This document shows, piece by piece, positions 17,086-26,354 of a DNA stretch of 64,000 nt. Every line of letters begins with the position of its first letter. Within the stretch, counting starts at the first letter, position 1. A program made the translations under genes and the position numbers. The DNA is from Neorhizobium petrolearium (lineage in GTDB: Bacteria; Pseudomonadota; Alphaproteobacteria; Rhizobiales; Rhizobiaceae), in contig NZ_JAGGJW010000012.1 in the NCBI RefSeq assembly GCF_017873175.1, forward strand, positions 186,001-250,000. The letters run 5' to 3'. Under the pieces are notes generated by a model that was given only the letters and a program-made list of their open reading frames with translations, was not told the DNA's origin and searched no databases.

Positions 17086-17973
17086 ATGACACTTCTCGAC
17101 ATCAGGAACCTCAACCTCGCCATGAAGAGCTACGAGGGCGAGACGCAGATCCTCCACGGTATCGACCTGAAGATCGAGCGCGGCGAGATCTGGGGCATGG
17201 TCGGCGAGACGGGCAGCGGTAAGTCACTGACAGGCTTATCCGTCTCACGGCTCGTCCCGTCGCCGCCGGGGCGCTATGTCGCCGGTTCGATTAAGTTCCG
17301 GGGCAAGGATGTGCTGCAGGCGACCGACAGGGAGATGCGGGGCTTGCGTGGCCGGCATATCGGCATGATCTTCCAAGATCCGACGACCAACCTCAACCCG
17401 GCCTTCCGGATCGGCACGCAGTTAGTGGACGTGGCGCTGCATGCCGGCCATGCGGACCCGTCCGTGCTCGGGCTTAATCCCGGTGCCTCGCGTGGTGATC
17501 TCAAGAAGGCGGCCCGACGTGCGGCAGTCGAGATGCTGGAAAAGGTCGGCATTGCGAAGGCTGCCGAGCGTATTCATGACTATCCGCACCAATTCTCCGG
17601 GGGCATGCGCCAGCGCGCACTGATCGCCATGGCGATGATCGGCAAACCCGACCTGCTGATCGCCGATGAACCGACGACCGCGCTCGATGTTTCGGTGCAG
17701 GCGCAAATCCTGCGGCTGATCCATGATCTCGTAACTGAACGCAATATCGGAGTGCTGCTGATCACCCACAATCTCGGCGTCGTGGCGCAGATCTGCAGCC
17801 ACGTGGCCGTCATGTATCGCGGCCGTATTCTCGAAGCAGGAAAGGTGGACGATGTATTGAAGCGGCCGAGCCACAGCTATACCCAGGCGCTTTTGCACTC
17901 CGTGCCAACCGCCCATACCAAGCGCGGTGAATTGAAGGGCCTGAACGGGCTTATGCCGGAGACCGCCGCATGA
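17086..17973 (+). CDS. ABC importer ATPase, DppD type
   Basis: 295-residue ATPase. Walker A is GETGSGKS at residues 40-47, the ABC signature is FSGGMRQRA and Walker B with the catalytic Glu is DLLIADEPTTALD, followed by the H-loop LLITHNLG. The C-terminus carries the oligopeptide-transporter extension (HSYTQALLHSVP). GGGGAGG precedes the ATG at 17086. It overlaps the partner ATPase by ATGA. Confidence 0.93.
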   Translation: MTLLDIRNLNLAMKSYEGETQILHGIDLKIERGEIWGMVGETGSGKSLTGLSVSRLVPSPPGRYVAGSIKFRGKDVLQATDREMRGLRGRHIGMIFQDPTTNLNPAFRIGTQLVDVALHAGHADPSVLGLNPGASRGDLKKAARRAAVEMLEKVGIAKAAERIHDYPHQFSGGMRQRALIAMAMIGKPDLLIADEPTTALDVSVQAQILRLIHDLVTERNIGVLLITHNLGVVAQICSHVAVMYRGRILEAGKVDDVLKRPSHSYTQALLHSVPTAHTKRGELKGLNGLMPETAA

Positions 17974-18797
17974 CCCTCGATATCCAGAACGTCACAAAAA
18001 ACTTTCCCGGCCCGCGCCAGGGTTTCTTCGGTCGCGGCGAGGGTTTTACCGCGCTGGACAATGTCAGCCTGTCGATCAGGAAAGGTGTGAGCTTCGGCCT
18101 GGTCGGTGAATCCGGCTCCGGCAAGACGACGCTGACGCGTTGCATCCTAAGGCTCGAAACGCTGTCGGCGGGCAATATCTTGTTCGACGGCGTGGACATC
18201 CACAAGCTGACTCCGCTCGAGATGCGGCGCCTGCGATCGCGCCTGCAGATCGTCTTCCAGGACCCTTACGCTTCGCTCGACCCGCGCATGACGATCCATG
18301 ATATTGTCGCCGAACCGTTGGTCATCCATGGCGACGTGGTGAACCTCAACGCCCGCCAACGCACCGAGCGGGTGCTGGAGCTGCTGCTGCAGGTCGGCCT
18401 TCGTTCGGAGCATCTTTTCCGTTATCCGCATGAATTTTCTGGCGGCCAGCGGCAGCGCATCGGCATCGCCCGGGCGCTTGCCGTCGGACCTGAATTCCTG
18501 ATCCTCGACGAACCCACTTCGGCGCTCGACGTCTCGGTCCAGGCGGACGTTCTCAATCTCCTGCACCGGCTGCAGGAAGAACTCAACCTCACCTATTTCT
18601 TCATCAGTCACGACCTCGGCGTCATCCGTTACATCTGCGACGACGTCGCCGTGATCTATCGCGGCAAGCTGGTTGAACAGGGACCGGTCGCAGAGATATT
18701 CGATCATCCGAAGAGCGACTATACCCGCATGCTTCTGGACGCGATGCCGGACCCCGATCCGGATCGTTCGCCGTTCCGCCAGAAGGATGCCGTTTGA
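17970..18797 (+). CDS. ABC importer ATPase, DppF type
   Basis: 275-residue second ATPase of the transporter. Walker A is GESGSGKT at residues 46-53, the signature is FSGGQRQRI and Walker B is FLILDEPTSALD. The C-terminal extension is shorter than in many DppF proteins. It is translationally coupled to the preceding gene and is the last of the five-gene importer. The 230 bp that follow (18798-19027) hold no gene I can support. Confidence 0.93.
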   Translation: MTLDIQNVTKNFPGPRQGFFGRGEGFTALDNVSLSIRKGVSFGLVGESGSGKTTLTRCILRLETLSAGNILFDGVDIHKLTPLEMRRLRSRLQIVFQDPYASLDPRMTIHDIVAEPLVIHGDVVNLNARQRTERVLELLLQVGLRSEHLFRYPHEFSGGQRQRIGIARALAVGPEFLILDEPTSALDVSVQADVLNLLHRLQEELNLTYFFISHDLGVIRYICDDVAVIYRGKLVEQGPVAEIFDHPKSDYTRMLLDAMPDPDPDRSPFRQKDAV

Positions 18798-19027
18798 ACG
18801 CAAAGAAGAAGAAAACATGGCATCCCACGAAGCGATGAGCGAGATTGGCGCCGAGGCGAAACTGGCATGACCGGCCTTTGCCCGACGACATAGGCGTTCG
18901 CTCTGGTCCGTCTGCCGCTCTTTATCGCGAATTTCGCAGCTCGGAACGCACCCGGCGAGATTTTGCATTTGTTCAGAGCGGCTGCCACTGTGTGTTCAAA
19001 ATAATACCATGATGTGAGGAGGAATCG

Positions 19028-20005
19028 ATGGTAGTTTGGACAACGGGGATGAAAAACGGCCTGGCGGCGGCAGCGATCGTACTGGCAAGTGCGCTCGGAG
19101 TCTCTGCTGAAGAGCAATATCCCGTTTCGACGGTGCGCATGATTGTCCCCTACGCGCCGGGAGGTGGCGGCGACATCACCGGCCGCATGATCGCAGAGGA
19201 GATCAGCAAGCGCCTCAAAACGACGGTCGTCGTCGAGAACATCGGCGGGGCAAGCGGTACGATCGGCACGGAAAAAGCGGCCCGCGCCAAGCCGGACGGG
19301 GCAACGCTGCTGCTCGCCGGCAGTGCCATCTTTACCACCGCGCCCCATCTCACCCAGATCGGTTTCGATCCTCTCAAGGATTTTGTAGCGGTCGCCAATG
19401 TCAGTGAATCGGTCCGCATGCTCAGCGTGCCGCCAGAGCTCGGCGTCAAGAGCTACGAGGAACTCGTGGCCTATGGGAAAGCCAATCCTGGCATGCTGAA
19501 CTATGCCTCCGTCGGCGTCGGCTCGACCGGCCATATCATTGGGGTCGATTTCCTGCGCAGCGCCGGGGTCGAGGCGCGGCATATTCCCTATAGCGGGGCA
19601 TCGCAGGCCGTGCAGGCGCTCTTGTCGGGTGACGTGCAGTTCGTCATCGACGCCATGGTGATTCCGCCCACGCGGGAGGGGAAACTGGTGCCGATCGCCG
19701 TGCCCAGCGAGACCCGTCTGGCCGATTTTCCCGGTGTTCCGACGTTCCGGGAGGTGGGGCTGAAGGATGTACGCACCGGCGGTTGGCAAGCGGTCATGGC
19801 GCCCGCCGGTACGCCCCAGGAATTGGTCACGATGATTGAAGGGGCTTTGAAGGATGCCGATGAGAGCCAGGAATTCCGCGCGGCCCTTACCCGCGCCGGC
19901 TTTTCCCCGCGGTTCCGCACCGGCGTGCAACTCCAGCAGGAACTCGAGGCCGAATATGCCTATTTCGGCTCACTGCTGAAGAGCATGGATATCAGCAAGA
20001 AATAG
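19028..20005 (+). CDS. TctC-type (Bug family) periplasmic binding protein
   Basis: 325-residue extracytoplasmic binding protein of the tripartite tricarboxylate transporter family. The signal peptide spans about residues 1-27. The diagnostic Bug motif follows (MIVPYAPGGGGDITGR), then ENIGGASGTIGTEKAA. GGAGG lies directly before the ATG at 19028, which favours this start over the ATG at 19049. The membrane parts (tctBA) are on the opposite strand 1.7 kb away and converge on it, with a PrpD-family gene between. The ligand is probably a carboxylate. Confidence 0.88.
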   Translation: MVVWTTGMKNGLAAAAIVLASALGVSAEEQYPVSTVRMIVPYAPGGGGDITGRMIAEEISKRLKTTVVVENIGGASGTIGTEKAARAKPDGATLLLAGSAIFTTAPHLTQIGFDPLKDFVAVANVSESVRMLSVPPELGVKSYEELVAYGKANPGMLNYASVGVGSTGHIIGVDFLRSAGVEARHIPYSGASQAVQALLSGDVQFVIDAMVIPPTREGKLVPIAVPSETRLADFPGVPTFREVGLKDVRTGGWQAVMAPAGTPQELVTMIEGALKDADESQEFRAALTRAGFSPRFRTGVQLQQELEAEYAYFGSLLKSMDISKK

Positions 20006-20096
20006 TCGCTGCCGGCAACCGGATTGCGAAGATGCGCGACACGCGCCAGCGGGTTGGTGCGTATCGCTTTTGGTATAAGCTACAAGGATCTGCCCG

Positions 20097-21500
20097 ATGC
20101 TCGAAAGTCGTCCCTCCGCTCTGACCTTAAGCGCAGTCGTTGCGGAATGGATGACAGGTTTTTCGCTCGCTAGTGTTCCCCAGGCGGTCTTGGAAAATAC
20201 CCGGCTTAGGATTCTCGATGTGATTGGTGTGATGATCGCGTCAAGTCGGCTGGACGTCGTTTCCGCCGCGCGGCGGGCCGTTGCCGAATCCGACGGTGCC
20301 AGAGGGGAGGCCTTTTCTCTCATGGATGCCGCGCCGACCACGCCTGCCAATGCGGCTTTCCTTAACGGCATCATGTCTGCCGTGCTCGAATTCGACGACA
20401 CTCACATCCAGTCCAATATTCATCCGACCGGTGTCGTGCTGTCGGCCCTGCTGCCCGAATGTGAACGGCTCGGCCTCTCGGGAAAGGACCTTCTGGAGGC
20501 TGTGCTGGTCGGCAGCGAACTTCTCTGCCGTCTCGGTATGATCTCGCCGGTCAGGATGCACGAAGTCGGTTTCCATCCAAGTTCGGTCTACGGCGTTTTT
20601 GGTGCGGTGTGGGGGCTCGCGCGTGTGAGGCGCTTTTCAATCGAGCAGACTATGCATGCGATCGGCACGGCTGCCAGCCTGTCGGCCGGATCTATTGCCT
20701 CTTTTGAGGACGGGACATCGACCAAGACCCTGCACGTTGGCATGGCGGCATCAGCGGCTATTCGCGCGATCGCCCTGGCGGGGCAGGGCATTTCCGGTCC
20801 CCACCCGGTATTCGAGGGAAAATTCGGCTGGTTCAAGAGCCATGTCCAGTCCGGTACCGAGTTTCGTTTCGCGGCCCTGACCGACGAGCTCGGCGAGCGA
20901 TGGGAGGTGCTGAACATTGCCTCAAAGGCCCATCCCTGCGCCTACACGATGATCCCGTTCATTGCTGCCACCATCGCACTTCGCGAGGCCCATAGTATAA
21001 GGCCGCAGGATGTCGACGTCATTTATTGTGATATCATGCCCCGTTCCTTCGCCACCGTCTGCGAGCCTGTCGAGGTGAAACGTCGACCAAAGACGAGTTG
21101 GCATGGCCGCATCAGCCTGCAGCACACCGTCGCTGAGGCGCTGGTTCGAGGCCACATGGACAAGCATGCCTATGCGCCTGAGAGCCTCATCGATCCGGTG
21201 ATCAATACGATTGCCGACAAGGTCGTCCACCGCCCGGATCCGGTCGCCGCCGCCGATATCAGCAGATCACGTGCCAGCGTCTCAATCCGTCTGAAGGATG
21301 GACGGGCACTCACCCATACGATCGACGACATGCCGGGAACCCGGCGCAATCCGATCACCCGTGAGGGCTACCTGCAGAAGTTCCTGGCCAATATTGACGG
21401 TGTCATCTCGAAGGCCGTGGGGGAGGAATTGGCAACCGCCTTGCTAAGGCTCGAGGAGCTTGACGACGTCGGTGCAACGTTTCGGGGACTGCGGGTGTAG
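20097..21500 (+). CDS. MmgE/PrpD family protein
   Basis: 467-residue cytoplasmic protein of the family that includes 2-methylcitrate dehydratase, cis-aconitate decarboxylase and imine-sugar epimerases. Visible family features are an all-helical N-terminal domain, the FLNGIMSAVLEFDDTH segment with conserved Asp-Asp-x-His (about residues 82-103), HPTGVVLSAL, and a second domain with IASKAHPCAYT. Members add or remove water, isomerise or decarboxylate polycarboxylates, often without a metal. AGGA precedes the ATG at 20097. It follows a tctC gene, so it probably acts on the acid that the TctABC system imports. The exact reaction cannot be read. Confidence 0.85.
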   Translation: MLESRPSALTLSAVVAEWMTGFSLASVPQAVLENTRLRILDVIGVMIASSRLDVVSAARRAVAESDGARGEAFSLMDAAPTTPANAAFLNGIMSAVLEFDDTHIQSNIHPTGVVLSALLPECERLGLSGKDLLEAVLVGSELLCRLGMISPVRMHEVGFHPSSVYGVFGAVWGLARVRRFSIEQTMHAIGTAASLSAGSIASFEDGTSTKTLHVGMAASAAIRAIALAGQGISGPHPVFEGKFGWFKSHVQSGTEFRFAALTDELGERWEVLNIASKAHPCAYTMIPFIAATIALREAHSIRPQDVDVIYCDIMPRSFATVCEPVEVKRRPKTSWHGRISLQHTVAEALVRGHMDKHAYAPESLIDPVINTIADKVVHRPDPVAAADISRSRASVSIRLKDGRALTHTIDDMPGTRRNPITREGYLQKFLANIDGVISKAVGEELATALLRLEELDDVGATFRGLRV

Positions 21501-21656
21501 GCGCTGGCCGGCGTCTTGCTAGTCCGCCAGATCGATGTCGTGCCCCCGTGCGCAAAATGGCCCCAGCTCGTGCTCATCCTCGCCTGCCGACGGCAGAGGA
21601 CGCCAACGACGATCGGATTTGTTCCTGTTTGCTGATCCTCACTTGATACAGACCTG

Positions 21657-21691
21657 AAAAAAAGGCCGGAGCATGGTTTGATGCGCCGGCC
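21657..21691 (-). terminator. Rho-independent terminator of tctBA
   Basis: On the minus strand: GGCCGG-C-GCAT, a 6-base loop, ATGC-T-CCGGCC, then seven Ts. It starts 31 bp after the tctA stop. Stem plus T-tract make this the clearest intrinsic terminator in the window. Confidence 0.9.
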
Positions 21692-21721
21692 GAATTGTCC
21701 TGGGAGGACGATACGTGTGCC

Positions 21722-23221
21722 TCAGTCCGTTGCCTCCTGCGCACCTTTTCTGACGAGCGACGTGGTGGCGGCGAGCAAGATCGCGATGCCGAGCACGAGG
21801 AAGGTGAGGCTGATCGGGCGATGGATGAAGGTCATCGGATCGCCACGCGACAGCGACATGGCGCGGCGGAAGTTTTCCTCGAACATCGGTCCGAGCACGA
21901 AGCCGAGGATGAACATGGCGAGGCTGCAGTCGGCCCGCTTCAGGAGATAGCCGACGGCGCCGAAAACGACGAGCGTCAGGATCTGAAGGGATGAAAAACC
22001 GATCGAATAAACCCCGACGCACGCAAAGGCGAGCACAAAGAGGTAGAGCCAGTGATAAGGAACCGCGAGAAGCTTTACCCATAGGCCGATCAGCGGCAGG
22101 TTTAGGATGACGAGCATCAGGTTGCCGATCCACATGGACCCCACAAGGCCCCAGAAGAGGGCAGGATTGTTACTGATCATACTCGGCCCGGGGTTGATGC
22201 CCTGGATCATCAATGCGCCGAGGAATAGGGCCATCACGGGGCTCCCGGGAACGCCGAGCATCAAGGTCGGGATGAAGGCGGTCTGGGACGCGGCATTGTT
22301 GGCTGCTTCCGGTGCAGCTACGCCCTCGACGGCGCCGGCCCCGAAACGATCTGGTTGTTCGGAAATGCTCTTCTCGACCATATAGGCGGAGAAAGAGCTC
22401 ATCGCGAGACCTGCGCCGGGCAGAATCCCGAGGAAGGAGCCGAGCGTCGTGCCGCGCAAGACGGCCGGCCATGCGCGGCGAAACTCGTCACGGCTTGGCC
22501 AGAGCCGGCCGACTTTGGAGGTGACGATCTCAGGCTTTCCCGCGCTGCCAATCGTCGTGATGATTTCCGAAACCGCAAAAAGCCCGACCGCCAGCACGGC
22601 GAAGTCGATCCCATCGCGCAGTTCCGAAATGCCGAAGGTGAAACGGAAGACGCCGGAGGCGACGTCGGCGCCCACTAGACCCAGCAGCACGCCAAGAACG
22701 CCCGATCCGATGCCCTTGATGAAGCCGCCCTTGGCGATGGAGGCCGTGGCGACGAGGGCACAGAAGACGAGAGCTGCATATTCGGCGGAGCCGAACCTTG
22801 CCGCGATCGAGGCCATAGCAGGCGCGGCAGCAGCGATCAGCACCGTGCCGACGGTGCCGGCAAAGAAGGAACCGAGAGCGGCAATGGCCAGCGCCGAGCC
22901 GGCCCGGCCTCGCCGTGCCATCTGGTGTCCGTCTAGGCAGGTCACGGCCGATGAGGCCTCGCCCGGCAGGTTGAGCAGGATCGATGTGGTGGAGCCGCCA
23001 TAGGCCGCGCCGTAGTAGATGCCAGCAAGCAGGATCAGCGATCCCGTCGGCGGCAGGCCAAAAGTCAAGGGCAGGAGCAGCGAGATGGTGATGATCGGCC
23101 CCACGCCCGGCAGGACGCCGATTGCGGTTCCGAGCGTCACCCCTAAAAGGCAATAGAAGAGATTGTCGATGCTAGCGGCGACCTGCAGCCCCAAGACGAT
23201 GGATGAAAAGAAGTCCGGCAC
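21722..23221 (-). CDS. tctA: Tripartite tricarboxylate transporter, large membrane subunit TctA
   Basis: About 499 residues and roughly 11-12 membrane segments. It carries the TctA signatures GVLPGVGPIITISLLLPLTFG and YYGAAYGGSTTSILLNLPGE near the N-terminus, with a second GILPGAGLAMSSF copy in the other half. The frame is open to a TTG at 23239, but a GTG at 23221 has GGAG 8 bases before it and follows the tctB stop by one base, so I place the start there. It works with TctB and the TctC-type protein in sodium- or proton-driven carboxylate uptake. Confidence 0.9.
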   Translation of the reverse strand: MPDFFSSIVLGLQVAASIDNLFYCLLGVTLGTAIGVLPGVGPIITISLLLPLTFGLPPTGSLILLAGIYYGAAYGGSTTSILLNLPGEASSAVTCLDGHQMARRGRAGSALAIAALGSFFAGTVGTVLIAAAAPAMASIAARFGSAEYAALVFCALVATASIAKGGFIKGIGSGVLGVLLGLVGADVASGVFRFTFGISELRDGIDFAVLAVGLFAVSEIITTIGSAGKPEIVTSKVGRLWPSRDEFRRAWPAVLRGTTLGSFLGILPGAGLAMSSFSAYMVEKSISEQPDRFGAGAVEGVAAPEAANNAASQTAFIPTLMLGVPGSPVMALFLGALMIQGINPGPSMISNNPALFWGLVGSMWIGNLMLVILNLPLIGLWVKLLAVPYHWLYLFVLAFACVGVYSIGFSSLQILTLVVFGAVGYLLKRADCSLAMFILGFVLGPMFEENFRRAMSLSRGDPMTFIHRPISLTFLVLGIAILLAATTSLVRKGAQEATD

Positions 23222-23222
23222 G

Positions 23223-23681
23223 CTAGATGCTCCAATCAAGCAGATGGAAGGGGATGCCCAGGCCGAAGTAGAAGATCGCGACGATGATCGCCCCGATGGC
23301 GAGGAGGAGGAGTGGGAGTTCCTTCAGCCGCCCCCGCCTGTCGGCAAGCCAGCCGATGCAGACGAGCGCGAAGAGACCTGGAAGAAGACCTGCGCTGTCA
23401 ACCAGCAGCCCGAATACAAAAAGAGCAGCCAGGATGGCCACGAAAGGCCGCAGTTCCTCGCGTGGCATAAGGGCGATGGACGGTCTCCCCTCGCTGGCCA
23501 AGTGCGCCTGCAGCAGAAGTGCAACGCCAAAGATCAACAGCGTGGCGCCGAGCAATATCGGCAATGCGCCCGGTCCCATTTCGGAAAGGCTGCCGAAGCC
23601 GTAATCCACACCGAGATAGGCGGCGACGCCGCCTGCAGCGATGAAGAGAACACCGACTGCATGATCTGCATGGAATTTCAT
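23223..23681 (-). CDS. tctB: Tripartite tricarboxylate transporter, small membrane subunit TctB
   Basis: 152-residue protein with four predicted membrane segments, the usual TctB size and layout. The first segment starts at VGVLFIAAGGVAAYLG, with GPGALPILLG soon after. The open frame goes on to 23807, but the ATG at 23681 has GGGGGG just upstream and gives a normal N-terminus. It forms an operon with tctA. tctC is not in this operon; the nearest candidate is the convergent gene at 19-20 kb. Confidence 0.85.
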   Translation of the reverse strand: MKFHADHAVGVLFIAAGGVAAYLGVDYGFGSLSEMGPGALPILLGATLLIFGVALLLQAHLASEGRPSIALMPREELRPFVAILAALFVFGLLVDSAGLLPGLFALVCIGWLADRRGRLKELPLLLLAIGAIIVAIFYFGLGIPFHLLDWSI

Positions 23682-24153
23682 ATTTCCCCCCTCATATTCG
23701 ACTGCGCCTGGTGACTTTAAAGGTCGAACGCCAACCATTTCTGCGATCCGCCGACGTTGTGGATCGCCTTTAAAAACTCCATTAGATCGTGCTCCTACCG
23801 CAAGCATCGCCTCTGCGGCAAAGGCGAAAGCCCGGCGTTCCGATGATCGGAATGGCTGGCCCTATACGGCCGGCGATTTCGTGCAACCTGAGCCAGGATT
23901 GATCTTCCGAGGTCAGTCGCATTTGTCGGACGTTCCTCCCCTGTAGGACCTCTCTCCCGTGGCAGAACTAATTTGCCTGTTGGAGCGCGGCCGGGGACCG
24001 GCAAATCGATCGTAATGGGGCGCAGCGTTGGTGCGTCATTCCTCGAGCGAAGCACCAACGCTATCCAGGTCCCAACCGTCTTCCCCAAGAACAAATGCCC
24101 TTGGGGAAGGATATGCGTTCAAATTCGACGCCGGCTCGAAATCCGTTGCGGCG
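23682..24153. other. 472-bp gene-free region with three inverted repeats
   Basis: No coding sequence I can support. It holds the tctBA promoter region and the end of the benE transcript. Three inverted repeats are visible: TTCCGA-TGA-TCGGAA (23838-23852, operator-like); an 11-bp perfect repeat AGCGTTGGTGC / GCACCAACGCT with a 17-base loop (24024-24062); and a 10-bp perfect repeat CTTCCCCAAG / CTTGGGGAAG with a 10-base loop (24080-24109). The last two, 45-130 bp beyond the benE stop, could be terminators, but they lack T-tracts. Confidence 0.55.
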
Positions 24154-25416
24154 TCATGCAGCCTGCTTTTCGTTGAGGGTTCTGGCTTCGACAACCGCCG
24201 ACACGATGACGCCCGCAAACAGGGCCCAGAATGGGGCGCTGATGCCCAGGAGCGAGATGTTCGACATGGCGACGGCGAGCGCGACGAAGGCCCCGGTCTG
24301 GTTACCGAGCGACTTGCCGAAGGCATTCTGGAAGGCGGATAGCAGCACGCCGATCATGGCAAGACCGGCGACGGTGCCGATCAGTGCAGACGGCAGGCTG
24401 AGCACGATCGGAACGGCAGCGCCGGCGATGAGACCAAAAGCGGCGAAGAGCAGGCCGTTGACGACGGTCGCGGCATAGCGCCCCTGCTTGTTTTCTCCGG
24501 CCTGTTCGGATGAGCATATGGCTGTCATCGGGCCTGCGATATTGGCATTGTGACCGCCGAGGAAGCCGGCCGCGACGCCGCCGATGCCGGAAATGATGGT
24601 CATCGCGTTGACCGGCGGCCTGTAGCCTTCGGCCATGAGCACGCCGGTCGCCTGCGCGTTCTCCGCGCCGATCACAAGAAGGGCGAGCGGGACGGCGATC
24701 GCGAAGAAGGCATCGACGGAGAAGACCGGCAGCGTGAACTCCGGTGCGGCGAAAGCGATGTTGGCCGCGCCGCCTCCAACCGCACCGGTGGCGAGTGCAG
24801 CGAGCAGGCCGGCGACGAGGGCGGCCAGCACCGGCGGAATGGTCCTGGTCAGCCGCATTGAGACGAAGAAGGCAAGGATCGCGCCGCCGGCGATCAGCGG
24901 TGCCGTGCCGAGCGCAGTCACGGCGCCTGTCGCAAAACGGATCAGCGCACCGGCGATCATCGCCATGACGATCGGCATCGGCAGCCAGCGCATGACCTTG
25001 CCGATGAGCCCGGTGACACCGAGCAGCAGAACCAGCAGGCCCGCCAGAATGAAGGCGCCAACCGCCTCATTGAACGGGATTGTCGCCAGCGAGCCGGCGA
25101 CGAGGGCCGCGCCGGGAATAGAATAGGCGCCGTTGATCGGCTGCTTGTAATGAAGCGCGAGCAGCAGGCTGATAATCCCGCCGAGCACGTAGATCGCAAA
25201 CAGCCAGGCGACAGTCTGCCCGTTGGTCAGATGGCCGGCTTCGGCCGCGCCGATGACAATAAGGGCCGGGCCGGAGCAGCCGAAGATGGCGGCGACGAGC
25301 CCGGCGCTCATCGTCTTGATGCCGAGATGTTTTGGTAGGTCGCGCAGACCCGACACGATGCCGGGTCCTCTTTCGACAAGGCGTCTTTCCTGTGTAGTCT
25401 GGTCGATTGTTTCCAT
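24154..25416 (-). CDS. benE: BenE family transporter (benzoate:H+ symporter family)
   Basis: 420-residue inner-membrane protein with about 12 segments. BenE-type features are GCSGPALIVIGAA near the N-terminus, LHYKQPINGAYSIPGAALV in the first third, and FLGGHNANIAGPMTAICSSEQAG in the second half. The GGAGG before the ATG at 25416 selects this start over 25431. It is followed upstream, on the same strand, by an enoyl-CoA hydratase, an acyl-CoA ligase and a molybdenum hydroxylase. It probably imports an aromatic or cyclic acid that is then activated as a CoA ester. Confidence 0.85.
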   Translation of the reverse strand: METIDQTTQERRLVERGPGIVSGLRDLPKHLGIKTMSAGLVAAIFGCSGPALIVIGAAEAGHLTNGQTVAWLFAIYVLGGIISLLLALHYKQPINGAYSIPGAALVAGSLATIPFNEAVGAFILAGLLVLLLGVTGLIGKVMRWLPMPIVMAMIAGALIRFATGAVTALGTAPLIAGGAILAFFVSMRLTRTIPPVLAALVAGLLAALATGAVGGGAANIAFAAPEFTLPVFSVDAFFAIAVPLALLVIGAENAQATGVLMAEGYRPPVNAMTIISGIGGVAAGFLGGHNANIAGPMTAICSSEQAGENKQGRYAATVVNGLLFAAFGLIAGAAVPIVLSLPSALIGTVAGLAMIGVLLSAFQNAFGKSLGNQTGAFVALAVAMSNISLLGISAPFWALFAGVIVSAVVEARTLNEKQAA

Positions 25417-25509
25417 GTTCGTTCCTCCCAAAGCGGATCCGAGGCCGCTCCCTCCTCTTGGAAAATGAAGCCGGGTTCCCGCCCGGCCAGTGGTTCAGAG
25501 TCCGGTGAT

Positions 25510-26316
25510 TCAGCGTCCGACGAAGGCCGGCGTGCGCTTTTCGTGGAAGGCGAGCACGCCTTCGCGGAAATCCTCCGATGTCCGAAGCCGGCTGTAGCAA
25601 TGGCCCTCGAGCTCGATGGCCGTTGAAAGCGGTGCGTCGTCGGTATCGTTCAGGAGCTTTTTCGCCGTCCGCTGGGCGAGTGGCGAGAAGCCGATCAGTT
25701 CCTCGACAAGCGCGTCGACGGCCTTTTCCAGTTCGGCATTCGCAACGATCTCGGATGCGATGCCCCAGTCGTAGGCTTCCTGACCCGTGATCCGCTTCGA
25801 GCGCATCACGATGTTCTTGGTGCGGGTGACGCCGACCATCTTCTGCAGACGGGCCGAGCCGCCGGAGCCCGGGATCTGGCCGAGCTTCTGTTCGGGCAGC
25901 GCGTAGCGCGTGGTTTCGGTCGCGATGCGAAAATCGCAGGCAAGCGACAGTTCGAAGCCGACGCCGAAGCAATAGCCGCGGTTGGCGGCGATGACCGGCT
26001 TGGAGCAGCGGGCGGGTGCCGCGATGTTCCAGGCAAGGTGCGAGACATGCTCCGGGCTTGCCTCGAGGAAGCCCTTGATATTGCCGCCGGACGAGAAATG
26101 CTCGCCCTTGCCGGCAACGACGATGATGCGCACGCGATCGTCCTCGTCGAGGGCCTCGAAGACGAGGCGCAACTGGTCACGCGCCAGCATCGAGACAACG
26201 TTGTAGGGTGGACGGTCGAGCGTGATGTCGGCGCGCTGACGGGCCGCGTCGATCGTGACGGTGAAGCCGTCGAGTTCGGCAAGGCGCGGGTCCTGGAATG
26301 TGGCGTGTTCGGCCAT
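25510..26316 (-). CDS. Enoyl-CoA hydratase/isomerase family (crotonase fold)
   Basis: 268-residue crotonase-family enzyme. The CoA-binding and oxyanion-hole regions are visible (FSSGGNIKGF about residues 86-95; GYCFGVGFELSLACDFRIA). The usual catalytic Glu region reads LPEQKLGQIPGSGG, so one Glu is kept. The start at 26316 has AAAGGA upstream; longer frames run into another reading frame. It lies 38 bp after the CoA-ligase gene. It could hydrate or open a ring of a CoA thioester; family membership does not give the substrate. Confidence 0.88.
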   Translation of the reverse strand: MAEHATFQDPRLAELDGFTVTIDAARQRADITLDRPPYNVVSMLARDQLRLVFEALDEDDRVRIIVVAGKGEHFSSGGNIKGFLEASPEHVSHLAWNIAAPARCSKPVIAANRGYCFGVGFELSLACDFRIATETTRYALPEQKLGQIPGSGGSARLQKMVGVTRTKNIVMRSKRITGQEAYDWGIASEIVANAELEKAVDALVEELIGFSPLAQRTAKKLLNDTDDAPLSTAIELEGHCYSRLRTSEDFREGVLAFHEKRTPAFVGR

Positions 26317-26354
26317 TGAATGTCCTTTCATAGATCTGGCGGCGTTCTGGCCGC

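Noticed and set aside
18817..18870. Tiny frame MASHEAMSEIGAEAKLA after the DppF-type ATPase
   Set aside because: 17 codons without a clear ribosome site or known family; not enough to call a gene or a truncated one.
23795..24094. 99-codon minus-strand frame in the gap before tctB
   Set aside because: There is no ribosome site or domain, and it spans the inverted repeats at 23838 and 24024.
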